NCBI GenBank assembly: GCA_947374705.1
Contig: CANCDA010000031.1
Location: forward strand, 1-17,274
Direction: 5' to 3'
Origin: Comamonadaceae bacterium
GTDB taxonomy: Bacteria; Pseudomonadota; Gammaproteobacteria; Burkholderiales; Burkholderiaceae_C
Length of the DNA: 17,274 nt
Below are positions 1 to 5,957 of this stretch, in pieces (the stretch's first letter is position 1; each line of letters begins with the position of its first letter). The notes under the pieces were generated by a model, which had not been told where the DNA came from, did no database searches, and worked only from the letters and a program-made list of their open reading frames with translations. Both the position numbers and the translations under genes were made by a program.

Positions 1-255
1 GGCATGGGCGTGTTGCCCTTGCAGTTCAAGGGCGCGGATTCTTGGGAAATTTTGGGGCTCAAAGGCGACGAGTTCATCGACATCCTCCCCCACCCCGCGC
101 TCAAACCCCAAAGCGACGCCCGCATGCACATCACCTATGATGACGGCACCGAGAAAGACGTGCTACTCACCCTGCGCATCGACACCCCGATCGAGGTGGA
201 CTACTACCGCAGCGGCGGCATCTTGCCTTATGTGCTGCGGCAGTTGCTGGCGTGA
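1..255 (+). CDS. acnA: Aconitate hydratase A, C-terminal fragment
   Basis: This is the last ~84 codons of an aconitase, open at the left edge of the window and ending in TGA at 253-255. Aconitase interconverts citrate and isocitrate in the TCA cycle in the cytoplasm, using a [4Fe-4S] cluster. The visible part is the swivel-domain tail. It begins with GVLPLQF, a stretch seen near the end of AcnA/IRP-type aconitases, and ends with a TPIEVDYYRSGGILPYVLRQLL tail in which the YYR-GGILPYVLRQL pattern is very typical of AcnA. The cluster-binding cysteines lie upstream, outside the window. The gene converges on hipA with only 10 bp between the two stop codons and no obvious terminator hairpin. AcnA rather than AcnB is clear from the tail; the symbol is inferred from family resemblance. 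Confidence 0.92.
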   Translation, partial: GMGVLPLQFKGADSWEILGLKGDEFIDILPHPALKPQSDARMHITYDDGTEKDVLLTLRIDTPIEVDYYRSGGILPYVLRQLLA

Positions 256-265
256 AGAAATTCCC

Positions 266-1492
266 TTAGTCACAGAAAACTTCTTTGAGCATGTCCGTGC
301 AATGCTGGATAGCTGCCACTATATGCGGGATGGACTCTGCCACTTCGGCTTCACGCCGGATCACCATCTCGGCGGTCAATATCAGCCGCTGCACCCGGTC
401 ACGCGGGTCAGCCACCTGGCATACCTTGGCAAAATCCAACAACCCCTGGCGGGCCGCAAAGAATGACTTCTGCCCACACAAATCCAAGGCCAGCACGTCC
501 TCAGGAATGTAGGCCGTGGTGTTGACCAGATCGAACGCTGGCGCAAGGCGGCAATCGCTGGTGGTCGGGTCGGTATAAAGCAGGCCAAAGTTTTTCAGAT
601 GCGCATCACCATTGCCCACCACGCAAGACAGCGCCACCATATCGAAAAGCGCTTGCAAGGACGATATGACATGGGGGCCAGAGGCAAACGCCTCAACCAA
701 CTTGGCCACATGGGTATAACTCGTTTTGTATTTCTCACGCGATGAGAACCCGGCCAACGCTGCCATGTCCTCAAACCCAATGGGGGTGCCATCCGGCGTT
801 CTGTCAAACCGCTGCATGACAAACAGCTCTTTGTTGTCTGACAAATGGAACTCTGGCACTGCCAAGCCTGATTCCTTGGCGATACTCATGCAGAGAAACT
901 CGTTCGCTGCCAAGCCTGGGTATTCCTGGCGGCCACTTTTCACAATCAAGTCTGACGTGCGCACTGTGGCCTTGGAGGACACGGACTCCATCGCATCGGG
1001 TTTCAATACTGGTGCCACCACCTGTGGCACCAACACCTTGGGCTGCACACCCGAAATGCCGGTGCGGTAGATGTACTTGTCCACCAGTTCGGCAAACAAA
1101 CTCTCCGTGCCGTCCCAGGCCAGTATTTCACTCAAGCGCTCGCCTTTGCCTTGGGCACCGACCAACGGATTCACAAAATCCGATTGCACGGCAACGCGGC
1201 CAATGGGCGCTTGCCCGCCGGACAGGGCCAGCAGCAGCATCGGCTCCAGATTGACGATTTTGGCCAAGCGGTTTTGCAACTCCTCCAACAAAAAACCCTC
1301 TGGCAAATTCATTTGAAAGATTGGGTGCAAAGCGGCATGGGCATACTGCGCTTTGCGTACCGGCATGGTGAGGCTGACCGCCGCGTCGGCGACTACTGGG
1401 CCGTAGCCAAATAAAAACTGCCCCTTCTCCTGGGTCAACTCTCCCGCATCGCCCTGGGGCGTGCTGACGCGCAGGTGCGTGGCTGCCGTCAT
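266..1492 (-). CDS. hipA: HipA-family serine/threonine kinase toxin
   Basis: This 408-residue protein has the layout of HipA toxins. Known members phosphorylate aminoacyl-tRNA synthetases (GltX in E. coli), halting translation and promoting dormancy or persistence. Visible kinase features are the ISGVQPK segment at 146-152 (the P-loop-like region carrying the autophosphorylated serine in relatives), a likely ATP-binding lysine in DLIVK (K185), the catalytic loop NGDAHLKNF at 294-302 (D296, N301), and the metal-binding PAFDLV at 318-323 (D321, the DFG equivalent). Length is slightly short of E. coli HipA (440 aa). The start is fixed by an ATGA overlap with hipB (1489-1492), implying translational coupling. 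All catalytic residues are present, so it is probably an active kinase; the target is unknown. It lies between acnA and mog, which looks like an insertion into a housekeeping neighbourhood. Confidence 0.93.
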   Translation of the reverse strand: MTAATHLRVSTPQGDAGELTQEKGQFLFGYGPVVADAAVSLTMPVRKAQYAHAALHPIFQMNLPEGFLLEELQNRLAKIVNLEPMLLLALSGGQAPIGRVAVQSDFVNPLVGAQGKGERLSEILAWDGTESLFAELVDKYIYRTGISGVQPKVLVPQVVAPVLKPDAMESVSSKATVRTSDLIVKSGRQEYPGLAANEFLCMSIAKESGLAVPEFHLSDNKELFVMQRFDRTPDGTPIGFEDMAALAGFSSREKYKTSYTHVAKLVEAFASGPHVISSLQALFDMVALSCVVGNGDAHLKNFGLLYTDPTTSDCRLAPAFDLVNTTAYIPEDVLALDLCGQKSFFAARQGLLDFAKVCQVADPRDRVQRLILTAEMVIRREAEVAESIPHIVAAIQHCTDMLKEVFCD

Positions 1493-1737
1493 TGAAAGTC
1501 TTTCAGTTCATCCAGCGTGGGCCGGGTGCGGGGCGACAAGGTCAACTCTGCACCCAGTGCACCAGCCAGCCGGGCGTAGCTTTCCATGGCCACCGAACTG
1601 CGCCCGGCTTCCATCTCGATCACCTTCAAACGCGTCACACCCGCCAAGCGCGCCAGCGCCTCTTGGGTCAAACCCCGGTTAGTGCGCATCGCTTTGAAGG
1701 CTTGCCCCAGCTTTTGGAGATGAAAGGACTTGTCCAT
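1489..1737 (-). CDS. hipB: HipB-type antitoxin, XRE-family DNA-binding protein
   Basis: This 82-residue protein is a small Cro/C1-type helix-turn-helix regulator. The HTH spans about residues 10-60: RGLTQEALARLAGV forms helices 2-3 and RLKVIEMEAGR follows. In HipBA systems HipB dimers bind HipA, neutralise it and repress the operon. The frame stays open far upstream, up to 2469, but that extension runs antisense through mog and is spurious. The ATG at 1737 is chosen because it immediately precedes the MDKSFHLQKLGQAF start and lies just downstream of a strongly AT-rich leader. No clear Shine-Dalgarno sequence is seen. The C-terminus (LGAELTLSPRTRPTLDELKDF) is of the type found in HipB homologues of proteobacteria. 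It overlaps hipA by 4 nt. Confidence 0.9.
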   Translation of the reverse strand: MDKSFHLQKLGQAFKAMRTNRGLTQEALARLAGVTRLKVIEMEAGRSSVAMESYARLAGALGAELTLSPRTRPTLDELKDFQ

Positions 1738-1818
1738 GTATCGATAATAATACTTTTTATTAAATTTGATCCATAAAATATACATTTCGTAAAATGTGCA
1801 GGCCTGAAGCGCGCGTTT
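1738..1818. promoter_or_regulatory. AT-rich divergent hipBA/mog promoter region
   Basis: This strongly AT-rich stretch separates hipB from mog in otherwise GC-rich DNA. It contains a perfect 8-bp palindrome TATCGATA (1739-1746) one base before the hipB ATG, and an inverted repeat with 6-bp arms ACATTT (1782-1787) and AAATGT (1792-1797). A plus-strand promoter candidate for mog is TTGATC (1766-1771), an 18-bp spacer, then TAAAAT (1790-1795). Its -10 box lies inside the second inverted repeat, so a repressor bound there would affect both directions. The palindromes are directly visible; their use as HipB operators is inferred from the known autoregulation of hipBA operons. They do not match the E. 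coli HipB operator (TATCC-N8-GGATA). Confidence 0.45.
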
Positions 1819-1830
1819 ATGATTCTTTTC

Positions 1831-2430
1831 ATGAACAGCCCCTTCGACCCCATCAAAATCGGCATCGTCTCCATCAGCGACCGCGCCTCCAGCGGCGTGT
1901 ACCAAGACCAAGGCCTGCCCGCCCTGCAAGACTGGCTCACTCGTGCCCTGCAAAACCCCATTCGCTTTGAGCCGCGCCTGATCCCCGACGAACAAGTCCG
2001 CATCAGCGCCACGCTGATCGAGCTGGTCAATGTCGGCTGCAACTTGGTGCTCACCACCGGCGGCACAGGCCCGGCCCTGCGCGACGTGACGCCCGAAGCC
2101 ACCTTGGCCGTGGCGCACAAGGAAATGCCCGGTTTTGGCGAGCAGATGCGCCAGATCAGCCTGAAGTTCGTCCCGACGGCGATCTTGTCGCGCCAGGTGG
2201 CGGTGATCCGTGACCAAAGTTTGATCATCAACCTGCCGGGCCAACCCAAGGCTATCCAGGAAACGCTGGAAGGCCTGAGGGACGCGCAAGGCCAATCCCT
2301 CATGCCCGGCATCTTTGCCGCTGTGCCCTACTGCGTGGATTTGATCGGCGGGCCGTACATGGAGACGAACGACGCTGTGTGCAAGGCGTTTCGGCCCAAG
2401 TCGGCCATCCGCCCCGTCAGCTCGAACTAG
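1831..2430 (+). CDS. mog: Molybdopterin adenylyltransferase Mog
   Basis: This 199-residue cytoplasmic enzyme of the MogA/MoaB family adenylylates molybdopterin with ATP before molybdate insertion in molybdenum cofactor synthesis. Key features are the IGIVSISDRAS opening strand (10-20), the nucleotide/pterin-binding TTGGTGP loop (75-81) followed by RDVTPEAT with a conserved Asp (D85), and NLPGQPKAI (134-142), which matches the family's NLPG-K motif. Length matches E. coli Mog (195 aa), and the C-terminal PYCVDLIGGPYMET is Mog-like rather than MoaB-like. An in-frame ATG at 1819 would add four residues (MILF). I prefer 1831 because homologues begin just before the FDP-KIGIV stretch; neither start has a good ribosome binding site. 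Only 24 bp separate it from eamA, so the two could be co-transcribed. Confidence 0.9.
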   Translation: MNSPFDPIKIGIVSISDRASSGVYQDQGLPALQDWLTRALQNPIRFEPRLIPDEQVRISATLIELVNVGCNLVLTTGGTGPALRDVTPEATLAVAHKEMPGFGEQMRQISLKFVPTAILSRQVAVIRDQSLIINLPGQPKAIQETLEGLRDAQGQSLMPGIFAAVPYCVDLIGGPYMETNDAVCKAFRPKSAIRPVSSN

Positions 2431-2454
2431 CCCCGCCACACACGGTCCATCACC

Positions 2455-3375
2455 ATGCCGCTGTCCCATCTGTTATTGGCGCTGGCTGTGGTGGCGGTCT
2501 GGGGCACCAACTTCGTCGTCATCAAAGGCGCACTGGCCGATCTGCCGCCTTTGCTGCTGGCCACACTGCGTTTTACCTTTAGCGCCCTGCCCTGGCTGCT
2601 GTGGGTGCGCCGCCCAGCCGTGGCCTGGCGCTATCTCGTCGCTTACGGAACGTTGATGGGCGGGCAATTCGGGCTGCTGTTTTTCTCCATGCGCCACGAC
2701 ATCACCCCGGGCTTGGCGTCGCTGGTTATCCAGTCGCAAGTGTTCATCACGCTGGTGCTGGTGGCGCTGTGGCAGCATGAAAAGCTTCTGCGTTTGCAGC
2801 TCGCTGGATTGACCCTGGCCACGCTGGGCATGGTCACCATAAGCTGGCAAAGCATCGTCCATGGCGATGCGAGCGTCACCCCATGGGGCTTGGCGCTGGT
2901 ATTGGTTGCTGCGCTATGCTGGGCCTTGGCCAATCTCGTTTCACGCGCCATCGGACGCATCGACATGCTCGGCTTCATCGTCTGGAGCAGCATGTTTGCC
3001 GTGCCGCCCGTACTGGCTTTGAGCCTGCTGGTGGAAGGGCCGCAGGCCATCTTGCAGGCCTTGCCCCGTGCGGGTTGGGCAACTTGGTCCGCCGTGGCTT
3101 GGCAGGTAGCGGGCAACACGCTGTTTGGCTTTGGCGCTTGGGGCTGGTTGATGGCCCGACACCCCGCTGCCACCGTGACGCCCATGGCGCTTTTGGTGCC
3201 CGTGTTCGGCATGGGCGCGTCTGCGCTGTTGTTGGCCGAACCTCTACCGCTGTGGAAGCTGGCTGCGGCTAGCATGGTCATGGGTGGATTGGGTCTGAGC
3301 GTCTTCAGCGCACGTCAGGTCAGGTCACTCGCCTTTATGACAAGCAAGTCATACCCAGCAATTTGGCGGCCTTAG
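2455..3375 (+). CDS. eamA: EamA-type drug/metabolite transporter (cysteine/O-acetylserine exporter-like)
   Basis: This 306-residue inner-membrane protein has about ten hydrophobic segments in two EamA repeats (roughly residues 5-135 and 145-288). The opening (LLALAVVAVWGTNFVVIKGAL), LATLRF near 40, the GLASLV-QSQ segment near 84-90 and the second-repeat WALANLVSR-I resemble E. coli EamA (YdeD), which exports O-acetylserine and cysteine; substrate assignment by resemblance is tentative. The hydrophobic body ends near GGLGLSVFSA (about residue 290). The last ~15-18 residues (ending SKSYPAIWRP) look unlike a normal EamA tail and overlap the 3' end of the convergent vapC gene by 41 nt. This suggests the original C-terminus was replaced when the toxin-antitoxin module arrived. 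The gene lies 24 bp after mog. Confidence 0.88.
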   Translation: MPLSHLLLALAVVAVWGTNFVVIKGALADLPPLLLATLRFTFSALPWLLWVRRPAVAWRYLVAYGTLMGGQFGLLFFSMRHDITPGLASLVIQSQVFITLVLVALWQHEKLLRLQLAGLTLATLGMVTISWQSIVHGDASVTPWGLALVLVAALCWALANLVSRAIGRIDMLGFIVWSSMFAVPPVLALSLLVEGPQAILQALPRAGWATWSAVAWQVAGNTLFGFGAWGWLMARHPAATVTPMALLVPVFGMGASALLLAEPLPLWKLAAASMVMGGLGLSVFSARQVRSLAFMTSKSYPAIWRP

Positions 3376-3760
3376 TCAATCGCGTATCAAAACACGCGAA
3401 ACAGATAGCAGATTGCGCAATGCGTCCGGTTTCAAAAGCAGCCGCAAGCTGGATGCTGTCATAGCCGCGCAGCGCAAATGTGTCGGCATATTCCCCCGCT
3501 CTTTCGACCAAAGGCTGGTCTATCTCCAGCACCACAAAACGCGGCCAATCTGCGGCAAGCGCAACTTTAGCTAGTTCAATAGTAGCGGCATCTTCAGGAA
3601 CTTCTCTCGCCCGTCTGGACAGCGCAGCATGGGCTTCTGCCCAGGCAATTCGGCATACCGCGACAGCGTTCGTCTCAAGAACGCGCGCCTTCAGCGCGTC
3701 GCTCTCTGGCTCTGCAATGTAGAGCTTCACCAAGGCCGACGTGTCGCAGAATAAGATCAT
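3335..3760 (-). CDS. vapC: PIN-domain ribonuclease toxin, VapC family
   Basis: This 141-residue PIN-domain protein fits VapC toxins, metal-dependent RNases that cleave tRNA or rRNA and stop translation. The four acidic active-site positions are visible: D6 in FCDTSALVKLY, E42 in IAWAEAHAAL, D101 in RGYDSIQLAAA and D125 in CFDTRLTKAA. The family's usual length is 130-145 residues, so it appears intact. The ATG at 3760 overlaps the stop of the upstream antitoxin gene as ATGA (3757-3760), the coupled arrangement typical of these modules. Its last 41 nt overlap the 3' end of the convergent eamA gene, an unusually intimate junction. Target RNA cannot be told from the sequence. Confidence 0.92.
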   Translation of the reverse strand: MILFCDTSALVKLYIAEPESDALKARVLETNAVAVCRIAWAEAHAALSRRAREVPEDAATIELAKVALAADWPRFVVLEIDQPLVERAGEYADTFALRGYDSIQLAAAFETGRIAQSAICFACFDTRLTKAAKLLGMTCLS

Positions 3761-4020
3761 CCGCGATCATCCAGCACCATTTTGGAAACGAGCGTGCCTT
3801 TTTGTTGCAGCACCAGCCTTGCACCTTCAGGCTTGCCGCCCTGCCAGCTTGCCGCGCCCGCCGCCAACAAGCGCGATACAGGCGATCCATCGACGGGTAA
3901 AACACCCGCAAGCCGTGCGACCACCTTGCGATGCGAGGTTAATTCAATGAGTTGACCCGACTGCGCTTGGCTCACGTACTGCGCTAAATGCGACTTAAAT
4001 TCACGCATTGAAACCTGCAT
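3757..4020 (-). CDS. vapB: Phd/YefM-type antitoxin partner of VapC
   Basis: This 87-residue protein has the Phd/YefM N-terminal pattern. MREFKSHLAQYVSQAQSGQ followed by IELTSHRKVVARLAG (residues 5-39) forms the dimerising, DNA-binding fold; the rest (40-87) is a less conserved tail expected to wrap around the toxin. Antitoxins of this type bind the toxin and repress their own promoter. The ATG at 4020 has a good ribosome binding site (AAGG six bases upstream); a second in-frame ATG at codon 5 is possible. It overlaps vapC by 4 nt. The upstream DNA has a clear promoter and inverted repeats consistent with autoregulation. The symbol vapB names its role as VapC partner; by fold it is Phd/YefM rather than an AbrB-type VapB. 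Confidence 0.88.
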   Translation of the reverse strand: MQVSMREFKSHLAQYVSQAQSGQLIELTSHRKVVARLAGVLPVDGSPVSRLLAAGAASWQGGKPEGARLVLQQKGTLVSKMVLDDRG

Positions 4021-4080
4021 AAGTGACCTTTTATAGATTTTTCACAAGGTAATTGTGACCTCTATTGCAACCTTGTCAAT
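4021..4080 (-). promoter_or_regulatory. Promoter and candidate operator of the vapBC-type operon
   Basis: Read on the minus strand, a consensus -35 TTGACA (4079-4074) is followed after 16 bp by a -10-like CACAAT (4057-4052). A 6-bp inverted repeat, TCACAA (4042-4047) and TTGTGA (4053-4058) with a 5-bp spacer, covers the -10. A second pair, ACAAGGT (4044-4050) and ACCTTGT (4070-4076), spans most of the promoter. The heptamer GTGACCT also occurs twice as a direct repeat (4023-4029 and 4055-4061), 32 bp or about three helical turns apart. These are exact matches read from the sequence; binding by the antitoxin is inferred from known toxin-antitoxin autoregulation. Confidence 0.55.
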
Positions 4081-4124
4081 GTGCTTGTCGCCTTTGTTGC
4101 CAGAGCAGACAAAAAACTGTATAC

Positions 4125-4898
4125 CTACTTCCCCACCAATTGATTCAACTTTGCCGCCTCAAAGTTCTCGCTGCGGGCCGCGTCACCGGGCACGCAACTC
4201 GGTGTGGATTGTCCCTTTGAGAGTTGCTCAATCGCTTGCCACAGCAGGGCAATTTGGTGCTCTTGCGAAGATGCGTTGTCAATCAGGCCGCGCATGGCCT
4301 GGCTCAAGGGGTCGTCGTTTTGCGTGACGCCGTAGGCTGAGAAGCCCAGGCGGGAGGCGGTTTCTTCGCGTTTGAGGTCTGATTCGGCTTCGATAATGCG
4401 CGCTGGGTTGCCCACGGCCGTGGCCCCTGGGGGCACGGGTTTGGTGACCACCGCGTTGGAGCCAATACGCGCCCCATCGCCCACGGTAAAGCCACCCAAT
4501 ACTTTGGCCCCTGCACCCACCACCACGTCGCGGCCCAGCGTGGGGTGGCGCTTGGCGCCTTTGTACAGCGAGGTTCCACCCAAGGTGACGCCGTGGTAGA
4601 TGGTGCAACCACCGCCCACTTCGGCGGTTTCGCCAATGACCACGCCCATGCCGTGGTCGATGAACACGCATGGGCCGATTTGGGCTGCAGGGTGAATCTC
4701 AATGCCGGTAAGGATGCGCGAGCAGTGCGCGATGAAACGCCCAAGCCACTTCAAACCATGGCTCCAGCACCAGTGGGCACGGCGGTGCAGAAACAGCGCG
4801 TGCAGGCCGGGGTAGCAGGTCAATACCTCCCAGGCGGTGCGGGCGGCCGGGTCGCGATCAAGGATGCATTGGATGTCGGAGCGAAGTCTGGAAAACAT
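4125..4898 (-). CDS. cysE: Serine O-acetyltransferase
   Basis: This 257-residue cytoplasmic enzyme acetylates L-serine with acetyl-CoA to O-acetylserine, the committed step of cysteine synthesis. Left-handed beta-helix hexapeptide repeats run from about residue 66 to 168. They contain the catalytic DHGMGVVIGETAEVG (81-95) and YHGVTLGGTS (101-110) with active-site Asp/His residues, and the VGNPAR stretch (162-167) that closes the helix. The N-terminal helical part is short (about 65 residues), as in the compact EpsC/SrpH-type transferases and unlike E. coli CysE. A ~90-residue C-terminal tail, rich in polar residues, ends LNQLVGK and lacks the terminal Ile that E. coli CysE uses to dock into cysteine synthase. 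It lies 9 bp after trmJ, so co-transcription is likely. Confidence 0.93.
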   Translation of the reverse strand: MFSRLRSDIQCILDRDPAARTAWEVLTCYPGLHALFLHRRAHWCWSHGLKWLGRFIAHCSRILTGIEIHPAAQIGPCVFIDHGMGVVIGETAEVGGGCTIYHGVTLGGTSLYKGAKRHPTLGRDVVVGAGAKVLGGFTVGDGARIGSNAVVTKPVPPGATAVGNPARIIEAESDLKREETASRLGFSAYGVTQNDDPLSQAMRGLIDNASSQEHQIALLWQAIEQLSKGQSTPSCVPGDAARSENFEAAKLNQLVGK

Positions 4899-4907
4899 GT
4901 TGGAAGT

Positions 4908-5843
4908 CTATCCTTTTGCGGACACTGAGGCGCGCGCCGCCACGTCCAACATGGCTTTGGCCACGCCGCGCAGGATATGGATTTCTTCTTGCGTTACTTC
5001 TGCGCGGTTGAACAACTGGTTCAGGCGGGGCATGAGTTTTTTGGGTGCGGCAGGGTCGAGAAAGTCAATGGCTACAAGGGCTTGCTCCAAGTGCTTGAGC
5101 ATGCCTGCGACTTGCTGAGCGTCTGCTAGAACAGCCTTGGCGGGCTGGGGAGAGGACGAAGCAGATGCCGGGGGCTCATACGCTGCGCTTTTTGAAATCG
5201 CCCCCGACATCCGCTTCGCCCCCTCCCCGGCGTTTTCAAACGTTCCGGATTTGGCAGTCAAAGCCAGCCGCCAATCGTAGGCAATGACTTGCAAAGCAGC
5301 CGCCAGATTAAGCGAGCCAAAACTGGGGTTGGTAGGGATGCTCAGGCAGGCGTGGCAGCGGTACACGTCTTCATTGGTCATGCCAAAGCGCTCGGAGCCA
5401 AACAAGAAGCCCATGCCTTGCTCGTTACCCGTCGTTTCAAGGTCATTTTCTTCAATTAAATCGGGCTGTAGTGCTTTATTTATAGGCGTAAGCAGCTCCT
5501 TATTTAATAGCGACTCAAAATGTTCCCTAGGGGTCACCGTGGGCGGGCCGAAGTCACGCGGCGTCATGGCGGTGGCGCACAGGTGGGTCATGCCGTCCAG
5601 CGCCTCGTCCAGCGTGTCCACGATGCGAGCATTGGCCAGCACGTCCAGCGCGCCACTGGCGCGCTGGATGGTTTCCTCGCGGCGCAACACATTGGCCCAG
5701 CGTGGGGCCACCAGCACCATCTCGCTAAAGCCCATGACCTTGATGGCTCGCGCCGCCGCACCCACATTGCCCGCGTGACTGGTGTTGAGCAGGATAAAAC
5801 GGGTGCGCCAAGGTGAAGTTTGAAGAGGGGTAAGCATAAGCAA
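4908..5843 (-). CDS. trmJ: tRNA (cytidine/uridine-32 2'-O)-methyltransferase TrmJ
   Basis: This 311-residue SPOUT-class methyltransferase is expected to 2'-O-methylate nucleotide 32 of several tRNAs using S-adenosylmethionine. Motif 1 is NTSHAGNVGAAARA (20-33). The knotted S-adenosylmethionine-binding part is FLFGSERFGMTNED (146-159) followed by SIPTNPSFGSLNLAAALQV (168-186). A C-terminal helical domain (about 240-305) has the TrmJ-type pattern. Residues about 111-142, between the GPPTVTPREHFESLL and GMGFLFGSERFG segments, are encoded by an AT-rich stretch that looks like an in-frame inserted repeat (see the repeat at 5451-5512). An Ala/Ser/Pro-rich linker spans about 215-238. Start 5843 (MLML) or 5837 (MLTPL) are both possible; neither has a good ribosome binding site. 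It is divergent from suhB and 9 bp ahead of cysE. Confidence 0.91.
   Translation of the reverse strand: MLMLTPLQTSPWRTRFILLNTSHAGNVGAAARAIKVMGFSEMVLVAPRWANVLRREETIQRASGALDVLANARIVDTLDEALDGMTHLCATAMTPRDFGPPTVTPREHFESLLNKELLTPINKALQPDLIEENDLETTGNEQGMGFLFGSERFGMTNEDVYRCHACLSIPTNPSFGSLNLAAALQVIAYDWRLALTAKSGTFENAGEGAKRMSGAISKSAAYEPPASASSSPQPAKAVLADAQQVAGMLKHLEQALVAIDFLDPAAPKKLMPRLNQLFNRAEVTQEEIHILRGVAKAMLDVAARASVSAKG
5451..5512. repeat. AT-rich dispersed repeat inserted in-frame in trmJ
   Basis: This stretch is markedly more AT-rich than the surrounding trmJ coding sequence and encodes the extra residues around NKELLTPINKALQPDLIEE. Its plus-strand core TTAAATCGGGCTGTAG (5456-5471) matches TTAAATTGGGCTACAG in the asparaginase gene (10813-10828) at 13 of 16 positions. 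Its form (ctattaaat ... gctgc ... taaagc ... cagccc on the minus strand) resembles short repeats that I recall as common between and within genes in Comamonadaceae. The in-window similarity is direct; family membership is from memory and unverified. Exact ends are approximate. Confidence 0.5.
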
Positions 5844-5917
5844 AGGGCTTGGACGGGTAAAATAAAGCTATTGTCGCTGCCCGCATCGCCGTGCAGATTT
5901 TTGATCTTAATCAGTTG

Positions 5918-5941
5918 GGGACAGGACTAAAGGTCTGTCCC
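5918..5941. repeat. REP-like inverted repeat upstream of suhB
   Basis: Perfect 7-bp arms GGGACAG (5918-5924) and CTGTCCC (5935-5941) flank a 10-base loop. The GGGGACAG...CTGTCCC form recalls REP elements associated with IS200-like REP-associated transposases in proteobacteria. It lies in the 114-bp trmJ/suhB divergent gap, 16 bp before the suhB ATG. It could be a decayed REP copy or a regulatory hairpin. No transposase gene is nearby. Confidence 0.4.
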
Positions 5942-5957
5942 ACACGCTATAAAACTT

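Noticed and set aside
1738..2469. Long upstream extension of the hipB frame (total 326 codons)
   Set aside because: It runs antisense through mog, which has clear family motifs, and the extra residues show no domain; the hipB ATG at 1737 fits HipB length.
4081..4124. Possible intrinsic terminator of cysE (run of T on the minus strand)
   Set aside because: The T-run is present, but no convincing stem precedes it; GTATAC and TTGTC/GACAA pairings are too weak or too far apart.
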